From Mycobacterium sp. E3251 (GTDB lineage: Bacteria > Actinomycetota > Actinomycetes > Mycobacteriales > Mycobacteriaceae): a stretch of DNA of 62,586 nucleotides. The translations under genes and the position numbers were made by a program. The notes under the pieces were generated by a model. The model saw only the letters and a list, made by a program, of their open reading frames with translations, did not search any database and was not told the origin of the DNA. Within the stretch, counting starts at the first letter, position 1; every line of letters starts with the position of its first letter. Where the stretch lies: contig NZ_LZJF01000022.1 of assembly GCF_001666835.1 (NCBI RefSeq), forward strand, positions 1-62,586. The letters run 5' to 3'. Of the stretch, positions 46,508 to 55,643 are shown piece after piece.

Positions 46508-48105
46508 CCCCGAGGTTGCGTCGCCTGCGTCTGTCGCAGCTCACCGTGCGTGGCTGGCAGGCCCTCGTCCTGGTCAGCATGGGCGTGATGGTGCTCGCCG
46601 GCGCCGTCGTCGGCGCGCTGTTGCTGGACCGCACCGACGAGATGACGCACGAGCTCCTGGACAATATCCAGCCGGCGCGGGTGGCGGCCTTCCAGTTGCA
46701 GGCCGCGCTGCGCGACCAGGAGACGGGCATCCGGGGCTATCTGATCGCCGGGGACCGGCAATTCCTCACGCCGTACTACGACGGGCAGCACGCCGAACGT
46801 GCCGCGGTGGAAGAGATCCGGCGCCGTCTGAGTGAGCGTCCGGACCTCATCGGCGACCTGGACGCGATCGAGAACGCCGCGGCCAAGTGGCGGGCCAGCT
46901 ATGCCGAACCGGCCATCGGCACCGTGCTGCCGAACGGGAAGAACGTCACGAGCAAACCGTCGGCGGAGCGCGGCAAGGCCGAATTCGACCATCTGCGAGG
47001 GCTTTTCGACAGTCAGAACGCGAACCTGGCCGCCGCGCGGGTGAGTGCCGCGGGCGAACTCCAGCGCGTCGATGCCTGGCGCGACAGGGCGTTCGGCGCC
47101 ATGGTGTTGCTGTTCTTCGTCACGGCCGGGCTGCTGGGGTTCCTGATCCGGGACACCGTCGCGCGTCCACTCGCCGCGCTGGCCGCGGCGTGCCGGCGGA
47201 TCACCGAGGGCAACTTCGAGGAGAGCATCGCAGCGCCGAAGCGGCCCAAAGACGTTCGCGGCATGGCGATCGACGTGGAGAACATGCGCAAGCGCATGGT
47301 CGACGAGCTCGAGACATCGCGTACCGCCCAGGCGCAGCTGGACGAGCAGGCGGCCGAATTGCGCCGGTCCAACACCGAACTCGAGCAGTTCGCCTACGTC
47401 GCGTCGCATGACCTGCAGGAGCCGCTGCGCAAGGTCGCCTCGTTCTGCCAGCTGCTGGAGCGGCGATACGGCGACAAGCTCGACGAGCGCGGCATCGAAT
47501 ACATCGGATTCGCGGTCGACGGGGCCAAACGGATGCAGGCGTTGATCAACGACCTGCTTACCTTTTCGCGCGTCGGCCGGCTTGGCGCCACGGAGACCGA
47601 CGTGGACCTCGACACGGCGCTGGATTCCGGCCTGGCCAACCTGGCCACCTCGATCGAAGAGTCGGACGCCGAAATCGTGCGCCCCGACGCGCTTCCGCGG
47701 ATCAAGGGCGACCCCATGTTGCTGACGATGCTGTGGCAGAACCTCATCGGCAACGCGGTGAAGTTCCGGCACAAAGACCGCAGGCCCCGCGTCGTCATCG
47801 AGTGCGCGCCGGGCACCGGTATCCACGACGGCGAATGGCTGATCACCGTGTCGGACAACGGCATCGGCATCCCGGCCGAGTTCGCCGACAAGGTCTTCGT
47901 CATCTTCCAACGCCTGCACGGTCGCGACGTGTACGCCGGGACCGGCGTCGGTCTCGCGTTGGTCAAGAAGATCGTCGAGCACCATGGCGGCACCATCCGG
48001 ATCGACCCGACCCGCACCGAAGGGACGCGGTTCGAGTTCACGCTGCCCATGCCCGAGCCCGCCGGCGAAGCAGACTCAGACGCTTTGGAAGGAGCGCATC
48101 AATGA
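46504..48105 (+). CDS. CHASE3-HAMP sensor histidine kinase
   Basis: A 533-residue membrane kinase. Membrane helix about residues 20-42, a periplasmic CHASE3 domain to about 195 (IQPARVAAFQLQAALRDQET), second helix near 198-218, HAMP (RPLAALAAACRRITEGNF), a short coiled coil, then HisKA with the phospho-His in VASHDLQEPLRKV and HATPase with NLIGNAVKF, SDNGIGIP and GTGVGLALVKK. The H-box type is that of bacteriophytochrome-like kinases paired with Rcp1-type receivers. GTG start overlaps the phosphatase stop; its own stop overlaps the next receiver gene. Signal unknown. Confidence 0.9.
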   Translation: MTPRLRRLRLSQLTVRGWQALVLVSMGVMVLAGAVVGALLLDRTDEMTHELLDNIQPARVAAFQLQAALRDQETGIRGYLIAGDRQFLTPYYDGQHAERAAVEEIRRRLSERPDLIGDLDAIENAAAKWRASYAEPAIGTVLPNGKNVTSKPSAERGKAEFDHLRGLFDSQNANLAAARVSAAGELQRVDAWRDRAFGAMVLLFFVTAGLLGFLIRDTVARPLAALAAACRRITEGNFEESIAAPKRPKDVRGMAIDVENMRKRMVDELETSRTAQAQLDEQAAELRRSNTELEQFAYVASHDLQEPLRKVASFCQLLERRYGDKLDERGIEYIGFAVDGAKRMQALINDLLTFSRVGRLGATETDVDLDTALDSGLANLATSIEESDAEIVRPDALPRIKGDPMLLTMLWQNLIGNAVKFRHKDRRPRVVIECAPGTGIHDGEWLITVSDNGIGIPAEFADKVFVIFQRLHGRDVYAGTGVGLALVKKIVEHHGGTIRIDPTRTEGTRFEFTLPMPEPAGEADSDALEGAHQ

Positions 48106-48542
48106 CATCGGAAGGCAGAGCGATCGACATCCTGCTCGTCGAGGACGACCCAGGGGACGAACTCATCACGCGAGAAGCGTTCGAGCACAACAAACTCAAG
48201 AACCGGCTCCATGTGGCGCACGACGGTGAGGAAGGCCTCGACTACCTCTACCAGCGCGGTAAGTTCGAGGATGCGCCGCGGCCCGACCTCATCCTGCTGG
48301 ACCTGAACCTGCCGAAGTACGACGGCCGCCAGCTGCTGGAGAAGGTCAAGTCCGACCCGGACCTGGCCCGCATCCCGGTCGTGGTGCTCACCACCTCCTC
48401 GGCCGAGGAGGACATCCTGCGCAGCTACAAGCTGCACGCCAACGCCTACGTCACCAAGCCGGTCGACCTGGACCAGTTCATGAAGGCGGTCCGGCAGATC
48501 GACGAGTTCTTCGTCCAGGTGGTGCGCCTACCCAGCCTATAA
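48102..48542 (+). CDS. Single-domain response regulator (Rcp1-like)
   Basis: A 146-residue stand-alone receiver: acid pair VEDDPGDE, phospho-Asp in ILLDLNLPKYDG, Thr in VVVLTTSS, Lys in YVTKPVDLDQF. The Rcp1/CheY-like form with an extra insertion (YLYQRGKFEDAPRP) is the usual partner of CHASE3-type kinases. There is no output domain, so it probably acts by phosphorelay or protein binding. ATG overlaps the kinase stop (ATGA). Ends 2 bp before the convergent CoA-transferase gene. Confidence 0.9.
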   Translation: MTSEGRAIDILLVEDDPGDELITREAFEHNKLKNRLHVAHDGEEGLDYLYQRGKFEDAPRPDLILLDLNLPKYDGRQLLEKVKSDPDLARIPVVVLTTSSAEEDILRSYKLHANAYVTKPVDLDQFMKAVRQIDEFFVQVVRLPSL

Positions 48543-48544
48543 GG

Positions 48545-49726
48545 CTATGGCGCGCCGAGAAACTCCTCGTTGTGCTGCCCGGGCGCGGGCGGGGGATCGG
48601 TGGCCGCCGCGTCGAAGCTCGCGTAGCGCGCCGGCATGCGGACCACCGTGACCGCCTCGTCACCGTCGCCCACCCGCAAGGCGAGCTCGTTCTCCCCGAA
48701 CAGCGGGGTGTCCACCACCTGCTTCCAGGTGTAGGCCAGGCAGGCCATCAGTCCGCCTTGCTGAAGCAGCTCAACCCATTCGGCCGCGGTCTTGGCGGCC
48801 AGCGCAGACTCGAGTTCCTCGGTCAATTCGGGGTAATTCATTGCGCGCGAACGCTGATCGATGAACCGCTCGTCGGTCAGCAGCTCCGGCCGCCCGATGA
48901 TCTGACACAGCTTCGCCCAATGCTTGGGCACGTACGCGCTGATCACCAGGTACCCGTCGGCGGCTTTGAACGCGTCGGATGGTTGGGTGGCGAAGCCAAC
49001 TCCCTTGCGCTTCTTGGCTTTCGGTGTGGCGTCGGGTTTGGGCGCGGCGCTGGGCTTGTTCAGATGGATGGTGAGCTGGCCGGCCTGCAAGTTGACGGCG
49101 ACGTCGTACATGGCGACGCGCACCACGTCCGCAACGCCATGGCGCTCCCGATTTAGCAGCGCGGCCAGCACCGCCTGAGCCAGCACGTGACCGCTGGCGG
49201 CGTCGACGAGCTGGAACGGGATGATCTGCGGTTTGCCGGTGGGGGTCGGCATTCCGGTGGTCATGCCCGACTCGGCCGCGACCATCAGGTCGACACCCGG
49301 CCTGCTGCCGTGCGGGCCGTTGCCGCCATAGGCCGAAAGCCGCGCGTAGACGAGCCTGGGGTTGCGGGCGCGCAACTCGTCGGGGCCCAGGCCCATCCGT
49401 TCCATCACGCCGGGGCGGAACCCTTCCAGCACGACGTCGGCGGTGTCGACGAGCCGCAGGATCTGTTGTTTGGCTTCGTCGTTGGTGAGGTCGACCGCCA
49501 CCGACTTCTTGCCCCGGTTGTGCGGCAGGAACAGCGTGGGCAGCGGCGGGCGCCCGGGCAGGACCGCGGTGATCTGCCGGGCCGCCTCACCCAGGGGCGC
49601 CTCGACCTTGATCACCTCGGCGCCCAGGTCGGCCAGCACCTGGCCGGCCAACGGCCCGGCGATGTTCTGGGTGAAATCGAGTACCCGGAACCCGTCAAGC
49701 GGCTTGGCGGGCGTGCTGTCTGCCAT
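48545..49726 (-). CDS. CaiB/BaiF-type (family III) CoA transferase (Rv3272-like)
   Basis: A 393-residue family III CoA transferase. Landmarks are RVLDFTQNIAGPLAGQVLADLGAEVIKVE at the N-terminus, DLTNDEAKQQI, and the catalytic Asp in RPGVDLMVAAESGM. Transfers CoA between carboxylic acids; the pair of substrates is unknown. Insertion of a Lys/Pro/Ala linker around residue 230 is minor. Corresponds by position and length to Rv3272. Followed on the same strand, 12 bp upstream, by the methyltransferase gene. Confidence 0.88.
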   Translation of the reverse strand: MADSTPAKPLDGFRVLDFTQNIAGPLAGQVLADLGAEVIKVEAPLGEAARQITAVLPGRPPLPTLFLPHNRGKKSVAVDLTNDEAKQQILRLVDTADVVLEGFRPGVMERMGLGPDELRARNPRLVYARLSAYGGNGPHGSRPGVDLMVAAESGMTTGMPTPTGKPQIIPFQLVDAASGHVLAQAVLAALLNRERHGVADVVRVAMYDVAVNLQAGQLTIHLNKPSAAPKPDATPKAKKRKGVGFATQPSDAFKAADGYLVISAYVPKHWAKLCQIIGRPELLTDERFIDQRSRAMNYPELTEELESALAAKTAAEWVELLQQGGLMACLAYTWKQVVDTPLFGENELALRVGDGDEAVTVVRMPARYASFDAAATDPPPAPGQHNEEFLGAP

Positions 49727-49738
49727 GGGTGGCCTTCC

Positions 49739-50653
49739 TCAACGGGCCGTGTGCAACTCCGCGATGCAGTAGTAGTTCTCGGCGAACGGCGCACCGGGTT
49801 CGGTGCGCTGCAAAGGTAACCCGTTGTCGGCCAACAGCTGATTCAGGGGTGTGCGAACCGCGCGCCAGCCGTGCCGCTCCAGGTACGTCGCCGCGTCGTT
49901 GCGCTCGCCAGGGAAGCCGAGGTCGCCGAGCGCGATGTCCAGGCCGTTGTCGCGCCACTTCTGGCTCGCGGCGTTCAGCGCGTCCCCGTTGGTGCCGGAG
50001 TTGATGAAGACCTCGGCCACCAGCCGGCTGCCGTCGGCGCTGAGTGCGGTGATGTCGTCGAGCAGCCGGTCCTGCGCCTCGGGCGGCAGGAAGCCGAGCA
50101 GGCCCTCGGCGGCCCAGGCGGCGGGCAGGGCGGGGTTGAATCCGGTGTCGCGCAGGGCCGACGGCCAGTCGTGGCGCAGGTCGACCGGGACGGCGCGGAC
50201 TTCGGCCGCGGGCTCGGCGCCGAGCTCGGCGATGGTGGCCGTCTTGAATTCGATGACTTGCGGCTGGTCGATCTCGAACACCGTGGTGCCCGCCGCCCAC
50301 GGGAGCCGGTAGGCGCGCGCGTCCAGGCCGGACGCCAGGATCACCACCTGGCGGAGGCCGGCCGCGCCCGCCTCGGCGAAGAACGCGTCGATGTAGCGCG
50401 TGCGGGCGGCCAGCATGTCGGTCATGCGCTGCATGCCCCACGGGGCGCCGGGCTCGTCGACGTTGGCCGAGCTCAATTCGCCCGCGGCCCACCGCGTCAT
50501 GAACTCCACGCCGACCGCGCGCACCAGCGGCTCGGCGAACGGGTCGTCGATCAACCCGTCGCGGGTGGCCCGGGCCCGCCCGGCCGCCACCATGGTGGCG
50601 GTGGCTCCCACGCTCGTGGCCAGGTCCCAGCTGTCGTTGTCGGTGCGCGTCAT
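49739..50653 (-). CDS. SAM-dependent methyltransferase, TIGR00027/LCM-like mycobacterial family
   Basis: A 304-residue member of the large mycobacterial methyltransferase family that shares the leucine carboxyl methyltransferase fold. ATG 50653 gives the usual start [19 protein letters not shown]; a TTG lies two codons upstream. SAM motifs are [17 protein letters not shown] and [23 protein letters not shown] is the conserved post-motif. Paralogues abound in mycobacteria; substrates are mostly unknown. Not in the corresponding M. tuberculosis interval, so lineage-specific here. It is 12 bp from the CoA-transferase gene, suggesting cotranscription. Confidence 0.85.
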   Translation of the reverse strand: MTRTDNDSWDLATSVGATATMVAAGRARATRDGLIDDPFAEPLVRAVGVEFMTRWAAGELSSANVDEPGAPWGMQRMTDMLAARTRYIDAFFAEAGAAGLRQVVILASGLDARAYRLPWAAGTTVFEIDQPQVIEFKTATIAELGAEPAAEVRAVPVDLRHDWPSALRDTGFNPALPAAWAAEGLLGFLPPEAQDRLLDDITALSADGSRLVAEVFINSGTNGDALNAASQKWRDNGLDIALGDLGFPGERNDAATYLERHGWRAVRTPLNQLLADNGLPLQRTEPGAPFAENYYCIAELHTAR

Positions 50654-50768
50654 CGGCAATGCCCTTTCCGTCTAGTCGTTAACCAGAGTAACGATGGTGA
50701 CCAAAGACCCCGGTCCGTAGTGGCGTTGCGCCCTTATCCCGGGCCGGGTCGCGCGACAGCATCGATGT

Positions 50769-52370
50769 GTGAAACTTCTCCGGCGCGCGGGTTTGGAAGC
50801 TCGGTCGCTGTTTCTCTATGCTCGGTCGGGCGGATTGGGGTGGCTACCGCCCGGGCGGATCCTGCCCGTGGTGCGCGCCCTCGACCGCTACGGACTGCTG
50901 GGGGCGGCGCCGACCATCGCCGCCGGGCGAGACCGTGCCGGGTTGGCGCTGATCGACGAGCGCGGGCCCGTGACGTTCGGTGAGCTGGAGGAGCGGACCA
51001 ACGCGTTGGCCAACGAGTGGCGACGGCGCGGGCTCGGCCCGGGCGCCGGCGTGGCCATCCTGGCCGGCAACCACCGCGGCTTCCTGGAGGCCGTCTTCGC
51101 CGCCGGGAAGTGCGGCGCGACCGTCCTGCTGCTCAACACCGGCTTCGGGCCGACGCAGTTCGCCGAGACGCTGGCCCGCGAGGGCGCCGACCTGCTGGTG
51201 TACGACGAGGAATACAGCGCCGTGGTCGGGGACGTCCGGCCGAGGTTGGGCCGGATCCGGGCCTGGACGGATGCGCCCGCTCCCGACACCCTGGACGCGC
51301 TGATCGAGCGCGGCGACCCCGGCCCGCCGCCCCCGTCGGGCGGGCGGCCCAAGATCGTCATCGCGACCAGTGGGACGACGGGAACCCCCAAGGGCGCCGC
51401 GCGTTCCGAGCCCCACTCGCTGATACCGGTCGGCGGTCTGCTCGGCAAGGTCCCGTTCCGCGGCCGGGAAGTCACGGAATGCTGTGTGCCGCTGCTTCAT
51501 TCGATGGGTTTCAGCCACGCGATGTACGCGATGGTGCTGGGTTCGACGCTGGTGCTGCGCCGCGAATTCGACGCCCGGCAGGCGCTGGCCAGCGTGGCCG
51601 CGCACCGGGCCAGCGCCATGATCGTCGTGCCGATCATGTTGCGGCGCATCCTCGATCTCGGGCCGGCCGTCATGGCCGAGCACGACCTGTCGTCGCTGCG
51701 CATCGTGTTCGTCGGCGGTTCCCAGCTCGGCGCGGCGCTGGCCACCCGGGCGCTCGACGCGCTGGGCCCGGTGGTCTACAACATGTACGGGTCCACCGAG
51801 GTCGCCTACGCCACCATCGCCACGCCCGCCGATCTGACCGCCGCGCCGGGCTGCGTGGGTGGGGTGGTCCCCGGCTCGGTCGTCAAGATCTTCGGCGACG
51901 ACGGCCGCGAGTTACCGCCGGGCACGCCGGGGCGGATTTTCGTGGGCAACGTGCTGACCTTCCAGGGATACACCGATGGCGCGACCAAGGAGTCGATCGA
52001 GGGCCTGATGTCCACCGGCGACATCGGCCATTTCGATGCCGGCGGCAGGCTCTTCATCGACGGGCGAGACGACGAGATGATCGTCTCCGGCGGGGAGAAC
52101 GTGTACCCCGGCGAGGTCGAAGAGGCGCTCGCGCAGCATCCCGGCATCCTCGACGCCGCCGTGGTCGGCGTCGACGACGAGGAGTTCGGGCAGCGGTTGC
52201 GCGCCTACATCGTGGTCCGGCCCGGTGCGGCGCTGACCGAACACGACGTCCGGGAATACGTGCGGAACCGGTTGGCGCGCTTCAAGATTCCCCGCGACGT
52301 GCTGTTCGTCGACGAACTGCCCCGCAATGCCGGCGGCAAGGTGCTCAAGCGGGTGCTGACCAGCGGCTGA
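50769..52370 (+). CDS. Acyl-CoA synthetase (FadD family)
   Basis: A 533-residue ANL-superfamily adenylate-forming enzyme. A hydrophobic N-terminal stretch (FLYARSGGLGWLPPGRILP) resembles FadD2-type proteins. Core motifs: P-loop IATSGTTGTPKG, NMYGSTEVAYA, STGDIGHFD, hinge region DGRDDEMIVSGGENVYP, and the catalytic Lys in NAGGKVLKR. Activates a fatty or related acid to its CoA ester. GTG start, divergent from the methyltransferase over 115 bp. Substrate unknown. Ends one base before the convergent ctpC. Confidence 0.88.
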   Translation: MKLLRRAGLEARSLFLYARSGGLGWLPPGRILPVVRALDRYGLLGAAPTIAAGRDRAGLALIDERGPVTFGELEERTNALANEWRRRGLGPGAGVAILAGNHRGFLEAVFAAGKCGATVLLLNTGFGPTQFAETLAREGADLLVYDEEYSAVVGDVRPRLGRIRAWTDAPAPDTLDALIERGDPGPPPPSGGRPKIVIATSGTTGTPKGAARSEPHSLIPVGGLLGKVPFRGREVTECCVPLLHSMGFSHAMYAMVLGSTLVLRREFDARQALASVAAHRASAMIVVPIMLRRILDLGPAVMAEHDLSSLRIVFVGGSQLGAALATRALDALGPVVYNMYGSTEVAYATIATPADLTAAPGCVGGVVPGSVVKIFGDDGRELPPGTPGRIFVGNVLTFQGYTDGATKESIEGLMSTGDIGHFDAGGRLFIDGRDDEMIVSGGENVYPGEVEEALAQHPGILDAAVVGVDDEEFGQRLRAYIVVRPGAALTEHDVREYVRNRLARFKIPRDVLFVDELPRNAGGKVLKRVLTSG

Positions 52371-52371
52371 G

Positions 52372-54546
52372 TCAGTCCAGCCGGTAGCGGATCAGCCGGG
52401 AGCTGTTGGCCACCACCGCGACCGACGACGCGTTGTGCAGGATCGCGGCCAGCACGGGGGACAGCGCGCCGCCCGCGCCGATGATCAGCCCGGCGGCGTT
52501 GACGGCGATGGACATGCCGTAGTTCTCCCGGATCACGTCGACCGCGCGGGCGCCCAGGTCGCGCACGTCGAGCAGCCGGTGCAGGTCGTCGTTGGCCAGC
52601 GCCACGTCGGCGGTCTCGACCGCGACGTCGGTTCCGGCCAGGCCCATCGCGATCCCGATGTCGGCGGCCGCCAGCGCCGGGGCGTCGTTGATGCCGTCGC
52701 CGACCATGCCGACCACGTAGCCGGCGTCCTGCAGCCCGCGCACCACCTCGAGCTTGTCCTCCGGCATCACCTCGGCGCGCCACTCGTCGATGCCCAGCTC
52801 CTCGGCTACCACCTGGGCGATGTCCGGGTGATCGCCGGTGAGCATGACGATGCGGCGGATGCCGTTGTCCCGCAATTGCTTCAGTACCTCGACCGCCTCG
52901 GTCCGCACCTCGTCGCGCAGGCTGATCAGCCCCACCAGCTTGCCGTCGACCGCGAGCAACAGCGGGGTTTCGGCCTGGCGGCGCAGCCTGTCCACCCACT
53001 CCGACGCCTTCTTCGAGACCCGCACCTTCTCGGCACGCAGCAGCCCGGGGCTGCCGAGCAGCAGTGTGCGGCCGTCGGCCCAGGTGCGCATGCCCAGGCC
53101 CACCAGCACCTCGCACTCCTCGTGCGGCGGGATGGTGATGTGGCGTTCCTCGGTGGAGCGGATCACCGCCTCGGCCAGCGGATGGCGGGAGTGGATCTCC
53201 GAGCTGGCCGCGTACGCGAGCACCTGCTCGGGTTCCCAATCCTTATGCAGCGCAATGATATTGGTGACGACGGGACGGCCGACGGTCAGCGTTCCCGTCT
53301 TGTCGAACACGATCGCGTCCACGCGCCCGGCCTGTTCGAGGTGGGAGCCGCCCTTGATCAGGATGCCGCGGCGCGCGCCGTTGCCGATCGCGGCGCTGAT
53401 CGCGGTCGGGGTGGACAGGCCCACCGCGCAGGGGCACGCGATCAACAGCATGGTCATCGCGCGGCGGACGTCGCCGGTGACCGCGAGGGTGAGGGCCGAC
53501 ACGATGAACGAGGTGGGAACGAAACGGCGGGAGAAGTTTTCGCCGACGGTCTGGATGGGCGCCCTGTCGTGCTGGGCCTCCTCCACCCGGGTGATGATGC
53601 GCCCGATCGCGGTCTGGTTGCCGACGGCCTGCGCGCGGACCACCAGGCGCCCGCGCACCACGACCGATCCGGCGTGCACGTGCGCGCCGACCATGACGGA
53701 GACGGGCAGGTTCTCCCCGGTGATCGCGGACTGATTGACGATCGCCTCGCCGTCGACCACCTCGCCGTCCACCGGAATCGCGACGTGATCGTGGATGATC
53801 ACCTCGTCGCCGATCTCGACGCTGTCGATCGGGACCTGAACCTCGGCCCCGTCGGTCAGCCGGATCCACGCCGTGTCCTGGCTGCCGCGCAGCAGTTCGG
53901 AAATGGCCCGACGGGTCCGGCGCAGGGTGAGGTCCTGCAGGTACTCGCCGATGTTGAGCAGCCACAGCACCGTCAGCGCCACCACGTTCTCGCGCAGCAC
54001 CAGGCTCGCCACCGTCGCCGCCGACACCAGGGCGTCGGTGCCGGCCCGGCCGGAGCGCAACGAGCGCAGCGCGCCGCGCAGGAACGGGTAGCCGGTGAAG
54101 ATGGTGACGCCGGTGGCCAGCACCCGGCCGTTCGGGCCGAGCAGTGGCGGCCGGGCGAACACGTAGCGGCGCACGCCGAGCAGCGCCAGCGCGGCACCGC
54201 CGACGACCATCCGCAACACGTCGGTGTTGCGGATCTCCTCCGAATGCGGCGCGCGCGCCGGGATCAGCTCGGCGGCGACGTGCGCGGCGGAGCTGATCGC
54301 GGCCAGCACCGCGGCGCGGTCGCAGCGCCGGGGCGAATACCAGACGACGACGCATCCGGTGCGCGGGTAGGCATGCACCACGCGCACGCCGTCCTCGCTG
54401 GCGACGGCCTCCTCGACCGCCACCGCGCGCCGCGAGTCGCACCGCAGCCAGCCGACGGAAACCCGCATGCGCCCGGCGGCGTCCGAAACAACCTGCAGCG
54501 CAGGGTCTTTCGATCGGACCGGGTCCAGGGCGGTGGCGAGCGCCAT
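52372..54546 (-). CDS. ctpC: P1B-type metal ATPase CtpC
   Basis: A 724-residue metal pump clearly equivalent to Rv3270 CtpC. It starts with a heavy-metal-associated-like fold without CxxC, then eight membrane helices with intramembrane ACPCAVG. TGENLPV, FDKTGTLT (Asp415), SRHPLAEA, MLTGDHP and GDGINDAPAL are intact. CtpC protects against zinc poisoning and has also been described as a manganese exporter. ATG 54546 is the best start, though without a clear ribosome-binding site; the open frame runs on upstream through the partner gene. It follows the PacL-type gene by 11 bp. Confidence 0.95.
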   Translation of the reverse strand: MALATALDPVRSKDPALQVVSDAAGRMRVSVGWLRCDSRRAVAVEEAVASEDGVRVVHAYPRTGCVVVWYSPRRCDRAAVLAAISSAAHVAAELIPARAPHSEEIRNTDVLRMVVGGAALALLGVRRYVFARPPLLGPNGRVLATGVTIFTGYPFLRGALRSLRSGRAGTDALVSAATVASLVLRENVVALTVLWLLNIGEYLQDLTLRRTRRAISELLRGSQDTAWIRLTDGAEVQVPIDSVEIGDEVIIHDHVAIPVDGEVVDGEAIVNQSAITGENLPVSVMVGAHVHAGSVVVRGRLVVRAQAVGNQTAIGRIITRVEEAQHDRAPIQTVGENFSRRFVPTSFIVSALTLAVTGDVRRAMTMLLIACPCAVGLSTPTAISAAIGNGARRGILIKGGSHLEQAGRVDAIVFDKTGTLTVGRPVVTNIIALHKDWEPEQVLAYAASSEIHSRHPLAEAVIRSTEERHITIPPHEECEVLVGLGMRTWADGRTLLLGSPGLLRAEKVRVSKKASEWVDRLRRQAETPLLLAVDGKLVGLISLRDEVRTEAVEVLKQLRDNGIRRIVMLTGDHPDIAQVVAEELGIDEWRAEVMPEDKLEVVRGLQDAGYVVGMVGDGINDAPALAAADIGIAMGLAGTDVAVETADVALANDDLHRLLDVRDLGARAVDVIRENYGMSIAVNAAGLIIGAGGALSPVLAAILHNASSVAVVANSSRLIRYRLD

Positions 54547-54557
54547 CTGCGCGGGGA

Positions 54558-54839
54558 TCAGTGGTCGTGCTGGTGGACGTCGGCGACGGCCGGCGTGGGC
54601 GCTTCCTCGCCGATGCGTTCGCGGGCCTCGGCCATGACGTCGGCGATCTTCAACCGGGCGGACTCGGCGGCTTCCTCGGCCTTGCGCGTCCCGCGCAGCC
54701 CCAGCTCGGCCGCCGACACCGCGGTCTCGTGCAGCGGCGCCTTGGCCACGGCCTTGCGCACCACCTCGTAGGCCGTCACGCCGACCAGGCCGGTGACCAC
54801 CGTCGATGCTGCCTTCGCCAAGAGCGCGTACCCCGCCAT
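54558..54839 (-). CDS. DUF1490 protein, PacL1-type partner of CtpC
   Basis: A 93-residue DUF1490 protein equal in length to Rv3269. An N-terminal membrane helix (LLAKAASTVVTGLVGVTAYEVV) is followed by a charged amphipathic helix and a His-rich tail ending DVHQHDH. In M. tuberculosis this protein (PacL1) assembles and stabilises CtpC in membrane platforms and its C-terminal motif binds zinc. ATG start behind GGGAGG. First gene of the ctpC operon, preceded by an AT-rich dyad at 54891-54918. Confidence 0.9.
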   Translation of the reverse strand: MAGYALLAKAASTVVTGLVGVTAYEVVRKAVAKAPLHETAVSAAELGLRGTRKAEEAAESARLKIADVMAEARERIGEEAPTPAVADVHQHDH

Positions 54840-54890
54840 TACCCGGACCTCCCTGTCGTCGCGGCGTCAGCTGATGCTCGCTCGACGTTA

Positions 54891-54918
54891 ACATTGAAAT
54901 ATTGCGATATCAATATGT
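54891..54918. promoter_or_regulatory. AT-rich dyad, candidate metal-responsive operator of the pacL-ctpC operon
   Basis: Within a 28-base AT-rich island there is a perfect ATATTG-N6-CAATAT (54899-54916), an ATTGA-N12-TCAAT (54893-54914), and outer ACAT/ATGT ends. It lies 52-79 bp upstream of the DUF1490 start codon, in the 90-bp gap that must hold the promoter. The A/T-rich imperfect dyad resembles operators of ArsR/SmtB metal sensors, but the regulator is not identified. Confidence 0.5.
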
Positions 54919-54929
54919 ATCCGCCGGGC

Positions 54930-55643
54930 CTACAGCTCGCGGTTCACCTTTTCGGTCTCGATCCGGCGCGCAAGCGCCGACGGGTCGGGGTTGGCCACCT
55001 GCACCAGCGACCCGCCGACGGCCAGGATCGCCAGCAGGCCGTCCACCAGCTCGCCGGGTTCCGACCACGCGGCGGTGGACAGCACCCGGTCACCGGCCGT
55101 CAATCCCCTTGCGGCGGCGGCGCTTTGGCAGTCGGCGAGAACCTCGTCGACGGATCGGCCCGCGAGGGCCGGGCCGGGATGGGGTTCGGCGACGATCTGG
55201 TCGCCGTGCACCCGCACGGCGGTCGCGTAGTCGGTGACGCCGATCGGCAGGTCGGGTGCGGGGCGGCCGAACGGGTCCAGCGACAGCACCGCCACCTCGC
55301 CGGCCCCGGTCTCGTCCGCCTCGGCCAGCCGTTCGGCGGTGCACATGGCGATGTCCGCCTCACCTGCCAGCACGGCCTCGGCGCCGATCCACCACACCCC
55401 GAACAGCACGGCCGCGGTCTGCCAGTGCGCCGGGAGCAGGATCGCAACCCGGCTGCCCGGCCCGGCGCCGAGCTCGTCGCGTAACAGGTTGCCGGTCTTG
55501 GCCGCCCAGTTGGCCAGCGTCGCCGCCGAGAGCTCGATGCGCTCGCCGGCCGCGTCGTCGTAGTAGGTGATGCGCGGGCCGACCGGGTCGGCCCGCAGCA
55601 TCGGGTCCAGGATGGCGCCGGCGAGCGTGCTCAGTTGATGCAC
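54930..55643 (-). CDS. TIGR03089 family protein, AMP-ligase-like fragment fold (Rv3268-like)
   Basis: A 237-residue actinobacterial protein of family TIGR03089 that resembles the N-terminal part of acyl-AMP ligases (ITYYDDAAGERIELS, ANWAAKTGNLL, AILLPAHWQTA) but ends before the P-loop and lacks the catalytic Lys domain, so adenylation is not expected. Length matches Rv3268. GTG start overlaps the 3' end of the LCP gene by 13 bp. Function unknown; the constant link to the LCP gene hints at envelope work. Confidence 0.82.
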   Translation of the reverse strand: MHQLSTLAGAILDPMLRADPVGPRITYYDDAAGERIELSAATLANWAAKTGNLLRDELGAGPGSRVAILLPAHWQTAAVLFGVWWIGAEAVLAGEADIAMCTAERLAEADETGAGEVAVLSLDPFGRPAPDLPIGVTDYATAVRVHGDQIVAEPHPGPALAGRSVDEVLADCQSAAAARGLTAGDRVLSTAAWSEPGELVDGLLAILAVGGSLVQVANPDPSALARRIETEKVNREL

